A program made the translations under genes and the position numbers. A DNA stretch of 64,000 nucleotides from Hanstruepera ponticola (GTDB lineage Bacteria > Bacteroidota > Bacteroidia > Flavobacteriales > Flavobacteriaceae). Shown piece by piece: positions 9,777 to 18,719 of this stretch (the stretch's first letter is position 1; every line of letters starts with the position of its first letter). Location: NCBI RefSeq assembly GCF_012931685.1, contig NZ_JABANC010000003.1:1-64000 (forward strand), given 5' to 3'. The notes below the pieces were generated by a model that did not search any database, was not told the DNA's origin, and worked only from the letters and a program-made list of their open reading frames with translations.

Positions 9777-9800
9777 ATTTATTTCCTATAGGAATATCCG

Positions 9801-9808
9801 TACCTTTG
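9801..9808 (+). promoter_or_regulatory. Bacteroidota -7 element, near-leaderless
   Basis: TACCTTTG fits TAnnTTTG and ends only 4 bases before the ATG at 9813. If used, transcription would start at or beside the start codon. Confidence 0.5.
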
Positions 9809-9812
9809 CCAC

Positions 9813-10643
9813 ATGATAAACATTGGAGAATACAATACACTAACTATTTTAAGAGAAACAGATCCAGGCTTATTTCTGGCTGATGAAGACGATAATGAAG
9901 TTTTGCTTCCAAATCGTTATGTGCCTGAAGATTTTAAAATTTGGGATAAAATTGAAGTATTTGTCTATCTAGATAATGACGAACGATTGGTTGCTGTAAC
10001 TGATAAACCTTATATCAAGCGAGGAGATTTTGCACTATTACGCTGTAATGCTGTTACTCAAATGGGTGCTTTTTTGGATTGGGGAATGGTTAAGGAATTA
10101 TTTTGTCCGTTCAAGGAACAAGCCTTTAAAATGAAAAAAGGTGGTTGGTATTTGGTGCATTGCTATTTAGATGAAAAAACGGAACGATTAGTTGCTTCGA
10201 GTAAAACCAATAGATTTTTAGATAATAAAGAATTAACTGTTGAACAGTTTGAAGAAGTTGATTTAATTGTTTCCCATCCATCTGAAATTGGGATGAATGT
10301 TATTGTAAACAAAAAGCATTTAGGGCTAATTTATAACGATAATATTTTTCAAGACATCAGTATTGGTGATAGGTTGAAAGGTGTCGTGAAGAAAATTCGT
10401 CCTGGTAACAAACTGGATATATCATTAGGTCAAGTTGGTTACCGAAACATTGAACCTAATGCTGAATTAATAATGAAGGAACTGGAGGATAACAGTGGCT
10501 ATTTAAACCTCTCGGACAAATCAGATCCAGAAGAAATAAAGCGTGTACTTCAAATGAGTAAAAAAAGCTTTAAGAAAGCCGTTGGCTCGTTATATAAACA
10601 AAAATTGATTAAAATTGAACCAGACGGTATTCACTTATTATAA
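9813..10643 (+). CDS. cvfB: CvfB-like S1 RNA-binding protein
   Basis: A 276-residue cytosolic protein with the CvfB/YitL layout: an N-terminal S1-like domain (NTLTILRETDPGLFL), two further S1-type OB folds (GAFLDWGMVKELFCPF, about 87-102, and VNKKHLGLIYNDNIF), and a C-terminal winged-helix with SKKSFKKAVGSLYKQKLIKI (about 250-269). CvfB proteins bind RNA and affect virulence or regulation in Firmicutes; their role in Bacteroidota is unknown. Its stop overlaps that of the convergent peptidase gene in the 6-base palindrome TTATAA. Confidence 0.85.
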   Translation: MINIGEYNTLTILRETDPGLFLADEDDNEVLLPNRYVPEDFKIWDKIEVFVYLDNDERLVAVTDKPYIKRGDFALLRCNAVTQMGAFLDWGMVKELFCPFKEQAFKMKKGGWYLVHCYLDEKTERLVASSKTNRFLDNKELTVEQFEEVDLIVSHPSEIGMNVIVNKKHLGLIYNDNIFQDISIGDRLKGVVKKIRPGNKLDISLGQVGYRNIEPNAELIMKELEDNSGYLNLSDKSDPEEIKRVLQMSKKSFKKAVGSLYKQKLIKIEPDGIHLL

Positions 10644-11756
10644 TTTTAACTTGCTTTTTAATGCTTTAGGAACAGCATCCTTATGTACCATTACAGAAAT
10701 AGTTTTTAAGCGCATATACGCTTCACTCATATATACATAGCCATCGTTAGCAACACGACTAGCATCTGTTCCCCAAGAATTTTTTACTTTGTAGTAAACG
10801 GTACCATTTTGGTCCTTAAGCATTCCAGTAATATGCATTAAATGGTCATCTGTAGTATTATAATTTTCAAACTCTTGCTGTCTGTATGCTTGAGTTATAT
10901 TTTTCTCTGGTCTAACACTAATAATAGCTTCAGCAGCTTTACCGTCATTTTCTGGAATAACTGCAACACCATGTTTAGCTGAAAATGTTTTTTCGCTCAC
11001 ATCACAATCTAACTCAACAGTATAGCCATTATCTAAAGCATGGTTAATGACTGAAATCATTTCATCTAATTTTACATTATAAAAACTACCATTCGAAAAA
11101 TTATCTGGAATATTTAAGATGAATTCAGAATAAAACGGTTCATGGGCAAACGACGTAATACTAACATAATCATTAGGATTTATTTTGGTCATTTCCAAAA
11201 ATGTCATGGGCGTGTAAGGTATGCCTTCATAATTAAATGTTTCAATATTATTACCGAGGTATGTGTCTAAAATAGAATTAACAACGGCCTTCCATTTTGG
11301 TGACAGACTCTTTCCTGGATTATCAACATATATATCCAAAACACCATTCAAAACAGCGACCATCTCTGCATGATTATGCCTAGTTAGGCCGTCATTTAAA
11401 CCAGAATAAACCGTTTGAGGGACTAACCCATATTTTTCAACGCTATTAATAACATCATGCGCTAATCCGCCTTCGCTGAATTGTGCTCTTCCTTGTCGCA
11501 TTAAATAATTTTCAGCTTTTACAGGATAGGTGTTTCTTACCGTAAACATTTCAGAAATATCAATACTTTTTCCAGTAATGCGCATGATTTCACTTTCTAA
11601 AAATGACGATGCAGAAAAACTCCAGCAAGTTCCTGTATTACCTTGACTAATAACATCAGTTGTTTCTAAATCAATTATAGTTTCAAACTTGTATGACTGC
11701 GAAAAACTTACTAATGATACAAATAGAAAAACAGAAAGTGAGATAATATTTTTCAT
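10638..11756 (-). CDS. Exported C1B cysteine peptidase (bleomycin hydrolase/PepC type)
   Basis: A 372-residue papain-like enzyme with a signal peptide (about 1-19, ending SFSQ). The nucleophile is in QGNTGTCWSFSASSFLES (about 38-55), histidine in DDHLMHITGM and asparagine in YKVKNSWGTDA near the C-terminus. This matches the C1B group, which act as aminopeptidases. Most C1B enzymes are cytosolic hexamers of about 450 residues; this one is shorter and exported, so it may act in the periplasm. It sits alone between menaquinone genes on the opposite strand. Confidence 0.88.
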   Translation of the reverse strand: MKNIISLSVFLFVSLVSFSQSYKFETIIDLETTDVISQGNTGTCWSFSASSFLESEIMRITGKSIDISEMFTVRNTYPVKAENYLMRQGRAQFSEGGLAHDVINSVEKYGLVPQTVYSGLNDGLTRHNHAEMVAVLNGVLDIYVDNPGKSLSPKWKAVVNSILDTYLGNNIETFNYEGIPYTPMTFLEMTKINPNDYVSITSFAHEPFYSEFILNIPDNFSNGSFYNVKLDEMISVINHALDNGYTVELDCDVSEKTFSAKHGVAVIPENDGKAAEAIISVRPEKNITQAYRQQEFENYNTTDDHLMHITGMLKDQNGTVYYKVKNSWGTDASRVANDGYVYMSEAYMRLKTISVMVHKDAVPKALKSKLKL

Positions 11757-11784
11757 GTAGAGTAGCTGTTAATTTAAAATAATT

Positions 11785-11792
11785 TATTTTTG
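11785..11792 (+). promoter_or_regulatory. -7 promoter element for menB
   Basis: TATTTTTG fits TAnnTTTG and lies 15 bases before the menB ATG. No clear -33 was seen. Confidence 0.5.
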
Positions 11793-11807
11793 ACTAAAAT
11801 ATAAAAA

Positions 11808-12647
11808 ATGAGTGTAGCAAACTGGAAAACAGCTAAAGAATATGAGGATATAACCTATAAAAAATGTGATGGTGTTGCACGAATCGCTTTTAATAGACCG
11901 AATGTTCGAAATGCATTTAGACCTAAAACCACAAGTGAATTATATGATGCTTTTTATGATGCAAATGAAGATGTAAATATTGGTGTTGTTCTGTTATCAG
12001 CTGAAGGACCTTCAACCAAAGATGGAATATGGAGTTTTTGTTCAGGTGGTGATCAGAAGGCTAGAGGGCATCAAGGTTACGTAGGTGAAGATGGGTATCA
12101 TAGACTGAATATTTTGGAAGTACAGCGTTTAATTCGTTTTATGCCAAAAGCTGTCATTGCTGTAGTTCCTGGTTGGGCTGTTGGTGGCGGACACAGTTTA
12201 CATGTGGTTTGCGATTTAACCTTGGCAAGTAAAGAACACGCGATTTTTAAACAGACAGATGCCGATGTTACCAGTTTTGATGGTGGTTATGGTTCAGCAT
12301 ATTTAGCCAAAATGGTTGGGCAGAAAAAAGCGCGGGAAATTTTCTTTTTAGGTAGAAATTATTCGGCAAAAGAAGCTTTTGACATGGGAATGGTAAATGC
12401 TGTAATTCCTCATGAAGAATTAGAAAATACTGCCTATGAATGGGCACAAGAAATATTAGCCAAATCACCAACATCAATCAAGATGTTAAAATTTGCCATG
12501 AACCTAACTGATGATGGTATGGTTGGGCAACAAGTATTTGCAGGTGAAGCCACAAGATTAGCTTACATGACCGAAGAAGCCAAAGAAGGCCGTGATGCCT
12601 TTTTAGAAAAACGCAAACCGAATTTTCCCAAAAAGTGGATTCCTTAA
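11808..12647 (+). CDS. menB: 1,4-dihydroxy-2-naphthoyl-CoA synthase MenB
   Basis: A 279-residue crotonase-fold enzyme. VARIAFNRPNVRNAFRP (about 23-39), FCSGGDQKARG (about 78-88), VPGWAVGGGHSLHVVCDL (about 120-137, oxyanion loop) and the MenB-specific TDADVTSFDGGYGSAYLA (about 150-167) are all present. The C-terminus ends GRDAFLEKRKPNFPKK, typical of MenB. It closes o-succinylbenzoyl-CoA to dihydroxynaphthoyl-CoA. Nine bases separate it from menA, so the two form an operon. Confidence 0.96.
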   Translation: MSVANWKTAKEYEDITYKKCDGVARIAFNRPNVRNAFRPKTTSELYDAFYDANEDVNIGVVLLSAEGPSTKDGIWSFCSGGDQKARGHQGYVGEDGYHRLNILEVQRLIRFMPKAVIAVVPGWAVGGGHSLHVVCDLTLASKEHAIFKQTDADVTSFDGGYGSAYLAKMVGQKKAREIFFLGRNYSAKEAFDMGMVNAVIPHEELENTAYEWAQEILAKSPTSIKMLKFAMNLTDDGMVGQQVFAGEATRLAYMTEEAKEGRDAFLEKRKPNFPKKWIP

Positions 12648-12656
12648 AACACTTAT

Positions 12657-13559
12657 ATGAGTAGTCTAAAAAATTGGATTGAGGCAGCTCGATTAAGAAC
12701 ATTGCCTTTGTCTGTATCAGGAATTATTTTGGCAGGTTGTTTTGCTGAATATAACGGGTTTTTTAAATGGTCAATATTTGTTTTAGCCTTATTGACTACG
12801 ATTGCTTTGCAGGTTCTTTCTAATTTGGCAAATGACTATGGCGATGGTGTTAAAGGAACAGATAATAACAATCGGATAGGTCCAGAACGTGCTATTCAAT
12901 CAGGGAAAATTACTCCGCAAAGTATGCTTGGTGCTATTAAGGTTAATATTTTAATTACCATAGCATTGGTTTTCTTTTTAATTCTATCAGCATTTGGAGT
13001 TAGGCATTTTTGGTATGCGTTAGCCTTTTTTGTACTAGGAGCGCTTTCTATTTACGCCTCTATTAAATATACCATAGGTGACGACGCTTATGGTTATAAA
13101 GGGCTTGGCGATCTTTATGTCTTTGTATTTTTTGGATTGGTAAGTACTATTGGAGGTTATTTTCTTTTTGCCAAACAAATTGACCATGTTGTTATTCTAC
13201 CAGCTATAGTTATAGGTTTGTTAAGTACAGCAGTTTTAAATTTGAACAATTTAAGAGACATTCATTCAGATTTGGAATCTAATAAAATCACGTTGGCGGT
13301 AAAGTTAGGATTTGAAAAAGCAAAAAAATATCATTATTTCCTAGTGATAAGTGCTATAGTGTTATCGTTTGTTTTTGCCATTTTATATTATACCAATTTA
13401 TTCAATTTCATCTTTATTGTGGTTTATATACCGTTAATCAAACATGTTATAAAAGTCAAGTCTGTAGTTAATCCATCTAGCCTAGATTCAGAACTAAAAA
13501 AAGTGGCACTTTCAACCTTTGCTTTGGCTGTTTTATTAAGTGTCGGTTATTTACTTTAA
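12657..13559 (+). CDS. menA: 1,4-dihydroxy-2-naphthoate polyprenyltransferase MenA
   Basis: A 300-residue polytopic UbiA-family enzyme. LRTLPLSVSGIILAG (about 13-27) opens the first helix. The Mg/diphosphate motifs are NDYGDGVKGTDN (about 60-71) and NLRDIHSDLESNK (about 199-211). Eight or nine hydrophobic segments fit the family. It attaches the polyprenyl chain to dihydroxynaphthoate in the inner membrane to make demethylmenaquinone. It is the second gene of the menBA pair. Confidence 0.95.
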   Translation: MSSLKNWIEAARLRTLPLSVSGIILAGCFAEYNGFFKWSIFVLALLTTIALQVLSNLANDYGDGVKGTDNNNRIGPERAIQSGKITPQSMLGAIKVNILITIALVFFLILSAFGVRHFWYALAFFVLGALSIYASIKYTIGDDAYGYKGLGDLYVFVFFGLVSTIGGYFLFAKQIDHVVILPAIVIGLLSTAVLNLNNLRDIHSDLESNKITLAVKLGFEKAKKYHYFLVISAIVLSFVFAILYYTNLFNFIFIVVYIPLIKHVIKVKSVVNPSSLDSELKKVALSTFALAVLLSVGYLL

Positions 13560-13688
13560 GCACTTTATCGGAAAAGTAAGGCTGTATGTCAGTAAATATT
13601 TGTATTTCGTAGAAAATAAAGTAATTTAATGTTGTTGAAGAGAATAATCAACAAAGAAGCTATTAACCAGTTTCAATTATCGGGATAG
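13560..13688 (+). other. 129-base spacer between menA and its terminator
   Basis: I find no ORF or clear promoter here. It could be the menA 3' UTR or hold a small RNA that uses the terminator at 13689. No evidence decides between these. Confidence 0.3.
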
Positions 13689-13729
13689 AAAACTCAAGTA
13701 AATTTTTTAAATGTACTTGAGTTTTTTTA
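13689..13729 (+). terminator. Rho-independent terminator downstream of menA
   Basis: AAAACTCAAGTA (13689-13700) pairs with TACTTGAGTTTT (13714-13725), followed by more T residues. It lies 130 bases after menA and overlaps the upstream ATG of the next frame. This supports the later start at 13753 for that gene. Confidence 0.8.
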
Positions 13730-13752
13730 TATTTTCAATAAAATTTATCACC

Positions 13753-14430
13753 ATGAAAATTACTTTTTACGGTCACGCCAGTTTAGGAATTCAAGTCAAT
13801 GACGTCACTATTTTAGTTGATCCATTTATTAGCGGCAATGATAAAGCGTCGCAAATAGATGTTAATTCACTTAAAGCTGATTATATATTAATTACACATG
13901 CACATCAAGATCATATATTGGATGTAGAAGCTATTGCAAATCGCACCAAAGCAATTATTATTTCAAATTATGAAATAGCAACGCACTATGAAAATAAAGG
14001 TTTTGAAGTCCACCCTATGAATCATGGTGGCTCATGGGATTTTGAATTCGGAATGGTTAAATACGTAAATGCAATCCATACGTCATCATTTCCTGATGGC
14101 AGTTATGGCGGGCAACCTGGTGGATTTGTAATTGAAGGGGAGCACAAAAACATTTATATAGCAGGAGATACGGCTTTGACAATGGATATGAAACTAATAC
14201 CAATGCAAACCACTTTAGATTTAGCTATTTTACCAATAGGCGATAATTTTACAATGGGAATAGATGATGCGATTATTGCTAGTGATTTTGTGCAATGCGA
14301 TAAGGTTTTGGGCTATCATTTTGATACGTTTGGCTATATAGAAATAGATCATGAAGAAGCCAAGCGTAAGTTTTTTGATAAAGATAAAGATTTGATGCTA
14401 TTAGCTATTGGAGAGAGTTTAGAACTTTGA
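13753..14430 (+). CDS. UPF0173 metallo-beta-lactamase-fold hydrolase
   Basis: A 225-residue protein starting MKITFYGHASLGIQ, the usual N-terminus of UPF0173/YtkL. THAHQDHILD (about 49-58) is the HxHxDH metal motif. Later ligands are in NHGG, AGDTALTMDM (about 136-145) and GYHFDTFGYI near the end. An in-frame ATG at 13711 is rejected because it lies in the terminator loop. Family members bind two metals; the substrate is unknown. Nine bases separate it from the SRPBCC gene, so the two are likely co-transcribed. Confidence 0.9.
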   Translation: MKITFYGHASLGIQVNDVTILVDPFISGNDKASQIDVNSLKADYILITHAHQDHILDVEAIANRTKAIIISNYEIATHYENKGFEVHPMNHGGSWDFEFGMVKYVNAIHTSSFPDGSYGGQPGGFVIEGEHKNIYIAGDTALTMDMKLIPMQTTLDLAILPIGDNFTMGIDDAIIASDFVQCDKVLGYHFDTFGYIEIDHEEAKRKFFDKDKDLMLLAIGESLEL

Positions 14431-14439
14431 TAAAGGAAA

Positions 14440-14880
14440 ATGAAATTTACATGTACTATTGAAATCAACAAACCTAAAGATCACGTTGTAAAACTATTTG
14501 CTGATCCAAAATATTTGAGTAATTATCAAGATAACTTTATTAGTAAAGAGTTAATATCTGGGAATGAAGCGGAAAATGGTGCTATGTCCAGAATGCTTTA
14601 TAAAATGGGTAAAGGTGAAATGGAATTAATAGAAACCATTATTGAAAACAAATTACCTGATTCTTTTTTTGCAGAATATCATCATAAGCATATGGATAAT
14701 ACAATGCTATGTACATTCGAAGCATTAAGCTATGATACAACACGCTATAGTTCAGAAATCAATTATACTGCATTCAGAGGATTTATACCAAAAACTATGG
14801 CATTGTTTTTTCCAAGTGTGTTTAAAAAGCAAGTCAATAAATGGCTAGTTAATTTTAAGAATTTTGCTGAATCACACTGA
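14440..14880 (+). CDS. SRPBCC (START-like) domain protein
   Basis: A 146-residue single-domain protein. MKFTCTIEINKPKDHVVKLF (1-20) is the characteristic first strand and helix of the SRPBCC fold, and MLCTFEALSYDTTRYSSE lies in the central sheet. These proteins bind hydrophobic ligands in a deep cavity. The ligand here is unknown. The last 9 bases overlap the end of the convergent hydroxylase gene. Confidence 0.8.
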   Translation: MKFTCTIEINKPKDHVVKLFADPKYLSNYQDNFISKELISGNEAENGAMSRMLYKMGKGEMELIETIIENKLPDSFFAEYHHKHMDNTMLCTFEALSYDTTRYSSEINYTAFRGFIPKTMALFFPSVFKKQVNKWLVNFKNFAESH

Positions 14881-15786
14881 ATTATTAGAATTTGCTGTTT
14901 CTTTCCATTCATCGCGTAAATCACTGCTAATTTTTCCAGTTCCATCATGCTTCCAACCAGGTGGTTTAACTAGATAGAGTAGCCTATTTTTAAGTGATTT
15001 CCTTCCGCTAAACATATCTTTAAACATATTATACCACTCAATGAATGCTATTTTTATAGGATTAAAAGTATTTATGTTTTTTACCAATCCGTAGGTGACT
15101 TTTTCATCTGATAGTTCTGGTTGAAAAGTGCCAAATAACTTGTCCCAAATAATCAAAATACCTGCGTGATTTCTGTCTAGATATATAGGATTGCTCCCAT
15201 GGTGAACTCTATGATGTGAAGGCGTATTAAAAATAGCTTCAAACCATTGTGGCATTTTGTTAATAGCTTCAGTATGAATCCAAAATTGATATAATAAACT
15301 AATAGACATTTGTAACAATATCATAGCTGGATGAAACCCAACTAATGGCATCCATAACCAAAAAATAAAGGAGTAAAATCCACCAGACCAAGTTTGGCGT
15401 AGCGCAGTGCTTAAATTATAATGCTGTGATGAATGATGAACAACATGCGATGCCCAAAATAACCGACATTCATGAGAAATGCGGTGAAACCAATAATAAG
15501 ATAAATCATCAGCAAAGAAGATTAATATAAAACTCCACCAAGCGATTGGGATAGTGAAAATCCTGAAATTTTCATAAATTAATACAAACGACCAAAGAAC
15601 AATAGCTTTACTCAAAAACCCAAGAAATACATTTCCTAAACCCATAGCAATGGAAGCAAACGCGTCTTTGGTTTCATAACCTTTTGTTTCTTTAAATTTC
15701 TCGCGAGTGGTTACGAATAATTCCAATAACATAGACACAATAAAGATAGGAATAGCGAAATGAATGATATTTGGAAATTCAGGCAT
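14872..15786 (-). CDS. Sterol desaturase / fatty acid hydroxylase family membrane protein
   Basis: A 304-residue integral membrane protein with about four or five hydrophobic segments in the first 170 residues. It carries the eight-histidine di-iron pattern: HRISH (about 101-105), HVVHH (about 115-119), and HHRVHH (about 194-199), plus an isolated H in WIHTEA. The family hydroxylates or desaturates lipids using oxygen. In this phylum such enzymes may act on sphingoid, sulfonolipid, carotenoid or hopanoid-like lipids; the substrate cannot be assigned here. The gene is transcribed against its neighbours on both sides. Confidence 0.88.
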   Translation of the reverse strand: MPEFPNIIHFAIPIFIVSMLLELFVTTREKFKETKGYETKDAFASIAMGLGNVFLGFLSKAIVLWSFVLIYENFRIFTIPIAWWSFILIFFADDLSYYWFHRISHECRLFWASHVVHHSSQHYNLSTALRQTWSGGFYSFIFWLWMPLVGFHPAMILLQMSISLLYQFWIHTEAINKMPQWFEAIFNTPSHHRVHHGSNPIYLDRNHAGILIIWDKLFGTFQPELSDEKVTYGLVKNINTFNPIKIAFIEWYNMFKDMFSGRKSLKNRLLYLVKPPGWKHDGTGKISSDLRDEWKETANSNNSV

Positions 15787-15873
15787 TTAATGGGATATTT
15801 GTGTTTTAAAAATAATGCTTTTTTTTAAAATCTAAAGTCTAGATTAAAATCATTCAAAAAGAAATTTTCGACT

Positions 15874-16575
15874 ATGACCAAAACGGTTCGTTTTTTATTT
15901 ATTTTCAGTTTTTTTACGATTGTTTCATTACAAAAGGCCCAAGCACAAAATCCCAATCAAATGGGAGCTTGGTATATGTACTTTTATGATGCGCAATTTA
16001 AGGAAAGTCAGTTTGGTGTCCAAGGAGATATTCAATATAGAAATTGGAATATCATTGGTGATTTAGAGCAGTTGCTTTTACGATCTGGCTTTACTTACAG
16101 ACCTAAAAACACCACTGTTAAGTTAACTTTAGGATATGCACACATTACCACAGGCGATTTAGGTGAAAGTGACAAAAGTGTTACTGAAAGCCGTATTTAT
16201 CAGGAGGCTTTATTACCTCAAAAAGTAGGTGGTCGAATATATTTAACTCACCGTTTTCGGTATGAACAGCGTTTTGTAGAAAATCAAGATTTTAGAACGC
16301 GATATAGATATAACTTATTTATGAATATTCCATTCAACAATAAAACATTTGAAAAGAATACATTTTATGCAGCATTGTACAATGAATTATTCATTAATGG
16401 ACAGCAAGATATTGGTGATGGCAGAACTGTAGAGTTTTTTGATAGAAATAGAACGTATCTGGGATTAGGTTTTGTATTAAATCCAAAAATAAAGTTTCAA
16501 CTAGGTTGGATGAATCAAAAAACTAATGCTTTAGGTAAAGGACAACTACAAGTAAGTATACATCATAAGTTTTAA
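15874..16575 (+). CDS. DUF2490 family outer-membrane protein
   Basis: A 233-residue protein with a signal peptide (about 1-24, ending KAQAQ). After cleavage it starts NPNQMGAWYMYFYDAQF, the usual DUF2490 opening, and continues as alternating amphipathic strands (YRNWNIIGDLEQLLLRSGF; HRFRYEQRF) ending in HHKF. The C-terminal aromatic residue and strand pattern suggest a small outer-membrane beta-barrel. The family has no established function. It is alone in its transcription unit. Confidence 0.8.
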   Translation: MTKTVRFLFIFSFFTIVSLQKAQAQNPNQMGAWYMYFYDAQFKESQFGVQGDIQYRNWNIIGDLEQLLLRSGFTYRPKNTTVKLTLGYAHITTGDLGESDKSVTESRIYQEALLPQKVGGRIYLTHRFRYEQRFVENQDFRTRYRYNLFMNIPFNNKTFEKNTFYAALYNELFINGQQDIGDGRTVEFFDRNRTYLGLGFVLNPKIKFQLGWMNQKTNALGKGQLQVSIHHKF

Positions 16576-16719
16576 TTTTTTTAAACTGAATGGTTTTCAA
16601 GGAGCACTTAAGGAATTCAGTGTTTTAGATAGTTTACAATTTAAGTTTCAAATTTCAAACCATATTATATAGCAATATTGTTGACAATAAAAGTCCGGAA
16701 AATACTTTTTAAAAATTAA

Positions 16720-17757
16720 ATGAAAGCAACCTGCCATAAGTACATACTCAATTTTAAACAGCCAAGTGGAACTTCGCGAGGGGTTTTAAAGACCAAGGAA
16801 ACCTGGTTTATTATTTTAGAAGCGAATGGTAAAAAAGGAATTGGTGAATGTGGTATTTTGAGAGGATTAAGTGCTGATGATAGACCCGATTATGAAGATG
16901 TACTTAAATGGACTTGTAGCAATATTCATTTAGGTCTAGACATTTTAATGGGAGAATTAAAACAGTTTCCAAGTATACAGTTTGGTTTGGAGATGGCTTT
17001 AAAATCATTAAATAGCAAGAATCCTTTTGAGCTATTTCCCTCTGATTTTAGTTCAGGAAAATCTAGCATCCCAATTAATGGCTTAATTTGGATGGGTACT
17101 AAAGCTTTTATGAAGTCACAGATTGAGGAGAAAATACGGTCAGGATTTCGTTGTATAAAAATGAAAATAGGAGCTATCGACTTTGAAACTGAATATGAAT
17201 TATTACAGTCAATCAGACAGGATTTTTCAGCTAATGATATTGAATTGCGTGTAGATGCCAATGGCGCATTTAATAAAAATGAAGCTCTAGAAAAATTAAA
17301 GCGATTATCTGATTTAGAATTGCACTCTATTGAACAGCCTATCAAATCTGGTCAGAAACAGGAAATGGCTCGTTTATGTGAATATTCACCATTACCAATT
17401 GCTTTAGATGAAGAACTAATTGGCATTTTTGATGTAACAAATAAAGCTAAATTAATACAAACTATAAAGCCTCAATACATTATCTTGAAGCCAAGTTTTG
17501 TTGGAGGTTGGCAAGGTAGTCAGGAATGGATAGATCTTTCTGAAAACCAAAACATTGGGTGGTGGATAACTAGCGCTTTAGAAAGCAATGTTGGATTAAA
17601 TGCCATAGCACAGTGGACTTATACTTTGAGTAATTCATTACCTCAAGGTTTGGGTACTGGTGGATTATTTACAAATAATATAGTTAGTCCATTACATGTA
17701 GAAAACGGTACCTTGCAATATGATAAAAATAAAGAATGGTATTTTAATTTAGGATAA
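16720..17757 (+). CDS. menC: o-Succinylbenzoate synthase MenC
   Basis: A 345-residue enolase-superfamily enzyme. Acid/base and metal residues are visible in KMKIGAIDFE (catalytic lysine, about 147-156), LRVDANGAF (about 175-183, metal Asp), HSIEQPI (about 206-212, metal Glu), ALDEELIG (about 228-235, metal Asp) and ILKPSFVGGW (about 254-263, second lysine). It dehydrates SHCHC to o-succinylbenzoate. N-succinyl amino acid racemase activity is the usual alternative, but the menE context settles the call. CPBP and menE follow with 1-base gaps. Confidence 0.94.
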   Translation: MKATCHKYILNFKQPSGTSRGVLKTKETWFIILEANGKKGIGECGILRGLSADDRPDYEDVLKWTCSNIHLGLDILMGELKQFPSIQFGLEMALKSLNSKNPFELFPSDFSSGKSSIPINGLIWMGTKAFMKSQIEEKIRSGFRCIKMKIGAIDFETEYELLQSIRQDFSANDIELRVDANGAFNKNEALEKLKRLSDLELHSIEQPIKSGQKQEMARLCEYSPLPIALDEELIGIFDVTNKAKLIQTIKPQYIILKPSFVGGWQGSQEWIDLSENQNIGWWITSALESNVGLNAIAQWTYTLSNSLPQGLGTGGLFTNNIVSPLHVENGTLQYDKNKEWYFNLG

Positions 17758-17758
17758 T

Positions 17759-18718
17759 ATGTATATATCACAAGCTTATAAAGTGTTACATGAATGGTGG
17801 CGTTACGCAGTTGGGTTACTAGTTATTATTTTTGCAGTAATAATTGGTCAAATTCCATTCACTATTGCTGTTTTAGCTAAAGCCGTTAGTAATGATGAAA
17901 GTATTATAGGTATGGATGAAATGGCTATGATGTCTATTTTGGAGCCTAATTTAAACCTATTCTTAATGTTGTTATCATTTGCTGTAGGCTTAATTGGTTT
18001 GTTTTTGGCAGTAAAATATTTACATAAGCAAAGTATAACTTCTGTAACAACTTCAAGACCAAAAATTGATTGGAGTCGTATTTGGTTTGCATTTATTGCC
18101 TGGGGCATTATTTCTTCGGGATTTATTTTTTTAGATTATTATATGTCTCCTGATGATTATGTATATAACTTTAAATTAGTTCCGTTTATAATACTGTGCA
18201 TTATTGCAATCATACTAATACCATTTCAAACCAGTTTTGAGGAATACCTCTTTAGAGGGTACTTGATGCAGGGAATAGGAGTAATAACTAAATATAAATG
18301 GATACCTCTTATTTCAACTTCTCTAGTGTTTGGGTTGCTACACATAGCTAATCCTGAAATAGAAAAGCTAGGCTATGTGCTTATGGTTTATTATATAGGT
18401 ACGGGTTTATTTTTAGGAATTATTACTCTTATGGATGAAGGTATGGAATTGGCACTTGGCTTTCATGCCGCCAATAACTTATTTACTGCATTGTTGGTTA
18501 CTGCCGATTGGACAGCCTTGCAAACCCATTCTATTTTTAAGGATATTTCAGAGCCTGAAACAGCCGGTTTTTTTGATGTATTTATGCCAGTTTTTGTAGT
18601 CTTTCCCATAATGCTATTTATTTTCTCTAAAAAATACAATTGGACTAATTGGAAAGATAAATTATTTGGTAGAGTTCAAGAACCAGTTATTGAAGAAGAT
18701 TATAAAACAATCGAGTAA
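17759..18718 (+). CDS. CPBP family intramembrane metalloprotease
   Basis: A 319-residue polytopic protein with about eight hydrophobic segments. The CPBP/Abi (Rce1-like) motifs are TSFEEYLFRGYLMQ (EExxxR, about 158-171), FGLLHIANPE (about 187-196) and GFHAANN (about 236-242). The family includes prenyl-protein proteases and bacterial immunity or regulatory proteases. Its ATG begins one base after the menC stop region and its stop lies one base before the menE start. It is therefore translated inside the menaquinone operon. No function in menaquinone synthesis is known; this placement is notable. Confidence 0.88.
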   Translation: MYISQAYKVLHEWWRYAVGLLVIIFAVIIGQIPFTIAVLAKAVSNDESIIGMDEMAMMSILEPNLNLFLMLLSFAVGLIGLFLAVKYLHKQSITSVTTSRPKIDWSRIWFAFIAWGIISSGFIFLDYYMSPDDYVYNFKLVPFIILCIIAIILIPFQTSFEEYLFRGYLMQGIGVITKYKWIPLISTSLVFGLLHIANPEIEKLGYVLMVYYIGTGLFLGIITLMDEGMELALGFHAANNLFTALLVTADWTALQTHSIFKDISEPETAGFFDVFMPVFVVFPIMLFIFSKKYNWTNWKDKLFGRVQEPVIEEDYKTIE

Positions 18719-18719
18719 G

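Noticed and set aside
13711-13752. Upstream ATG for the UPF0173 gene
   Set aside because: It lies in the loop of a terminator and the extra residues are not family-like; the ATG at 13753 gives the standard N-terminus.
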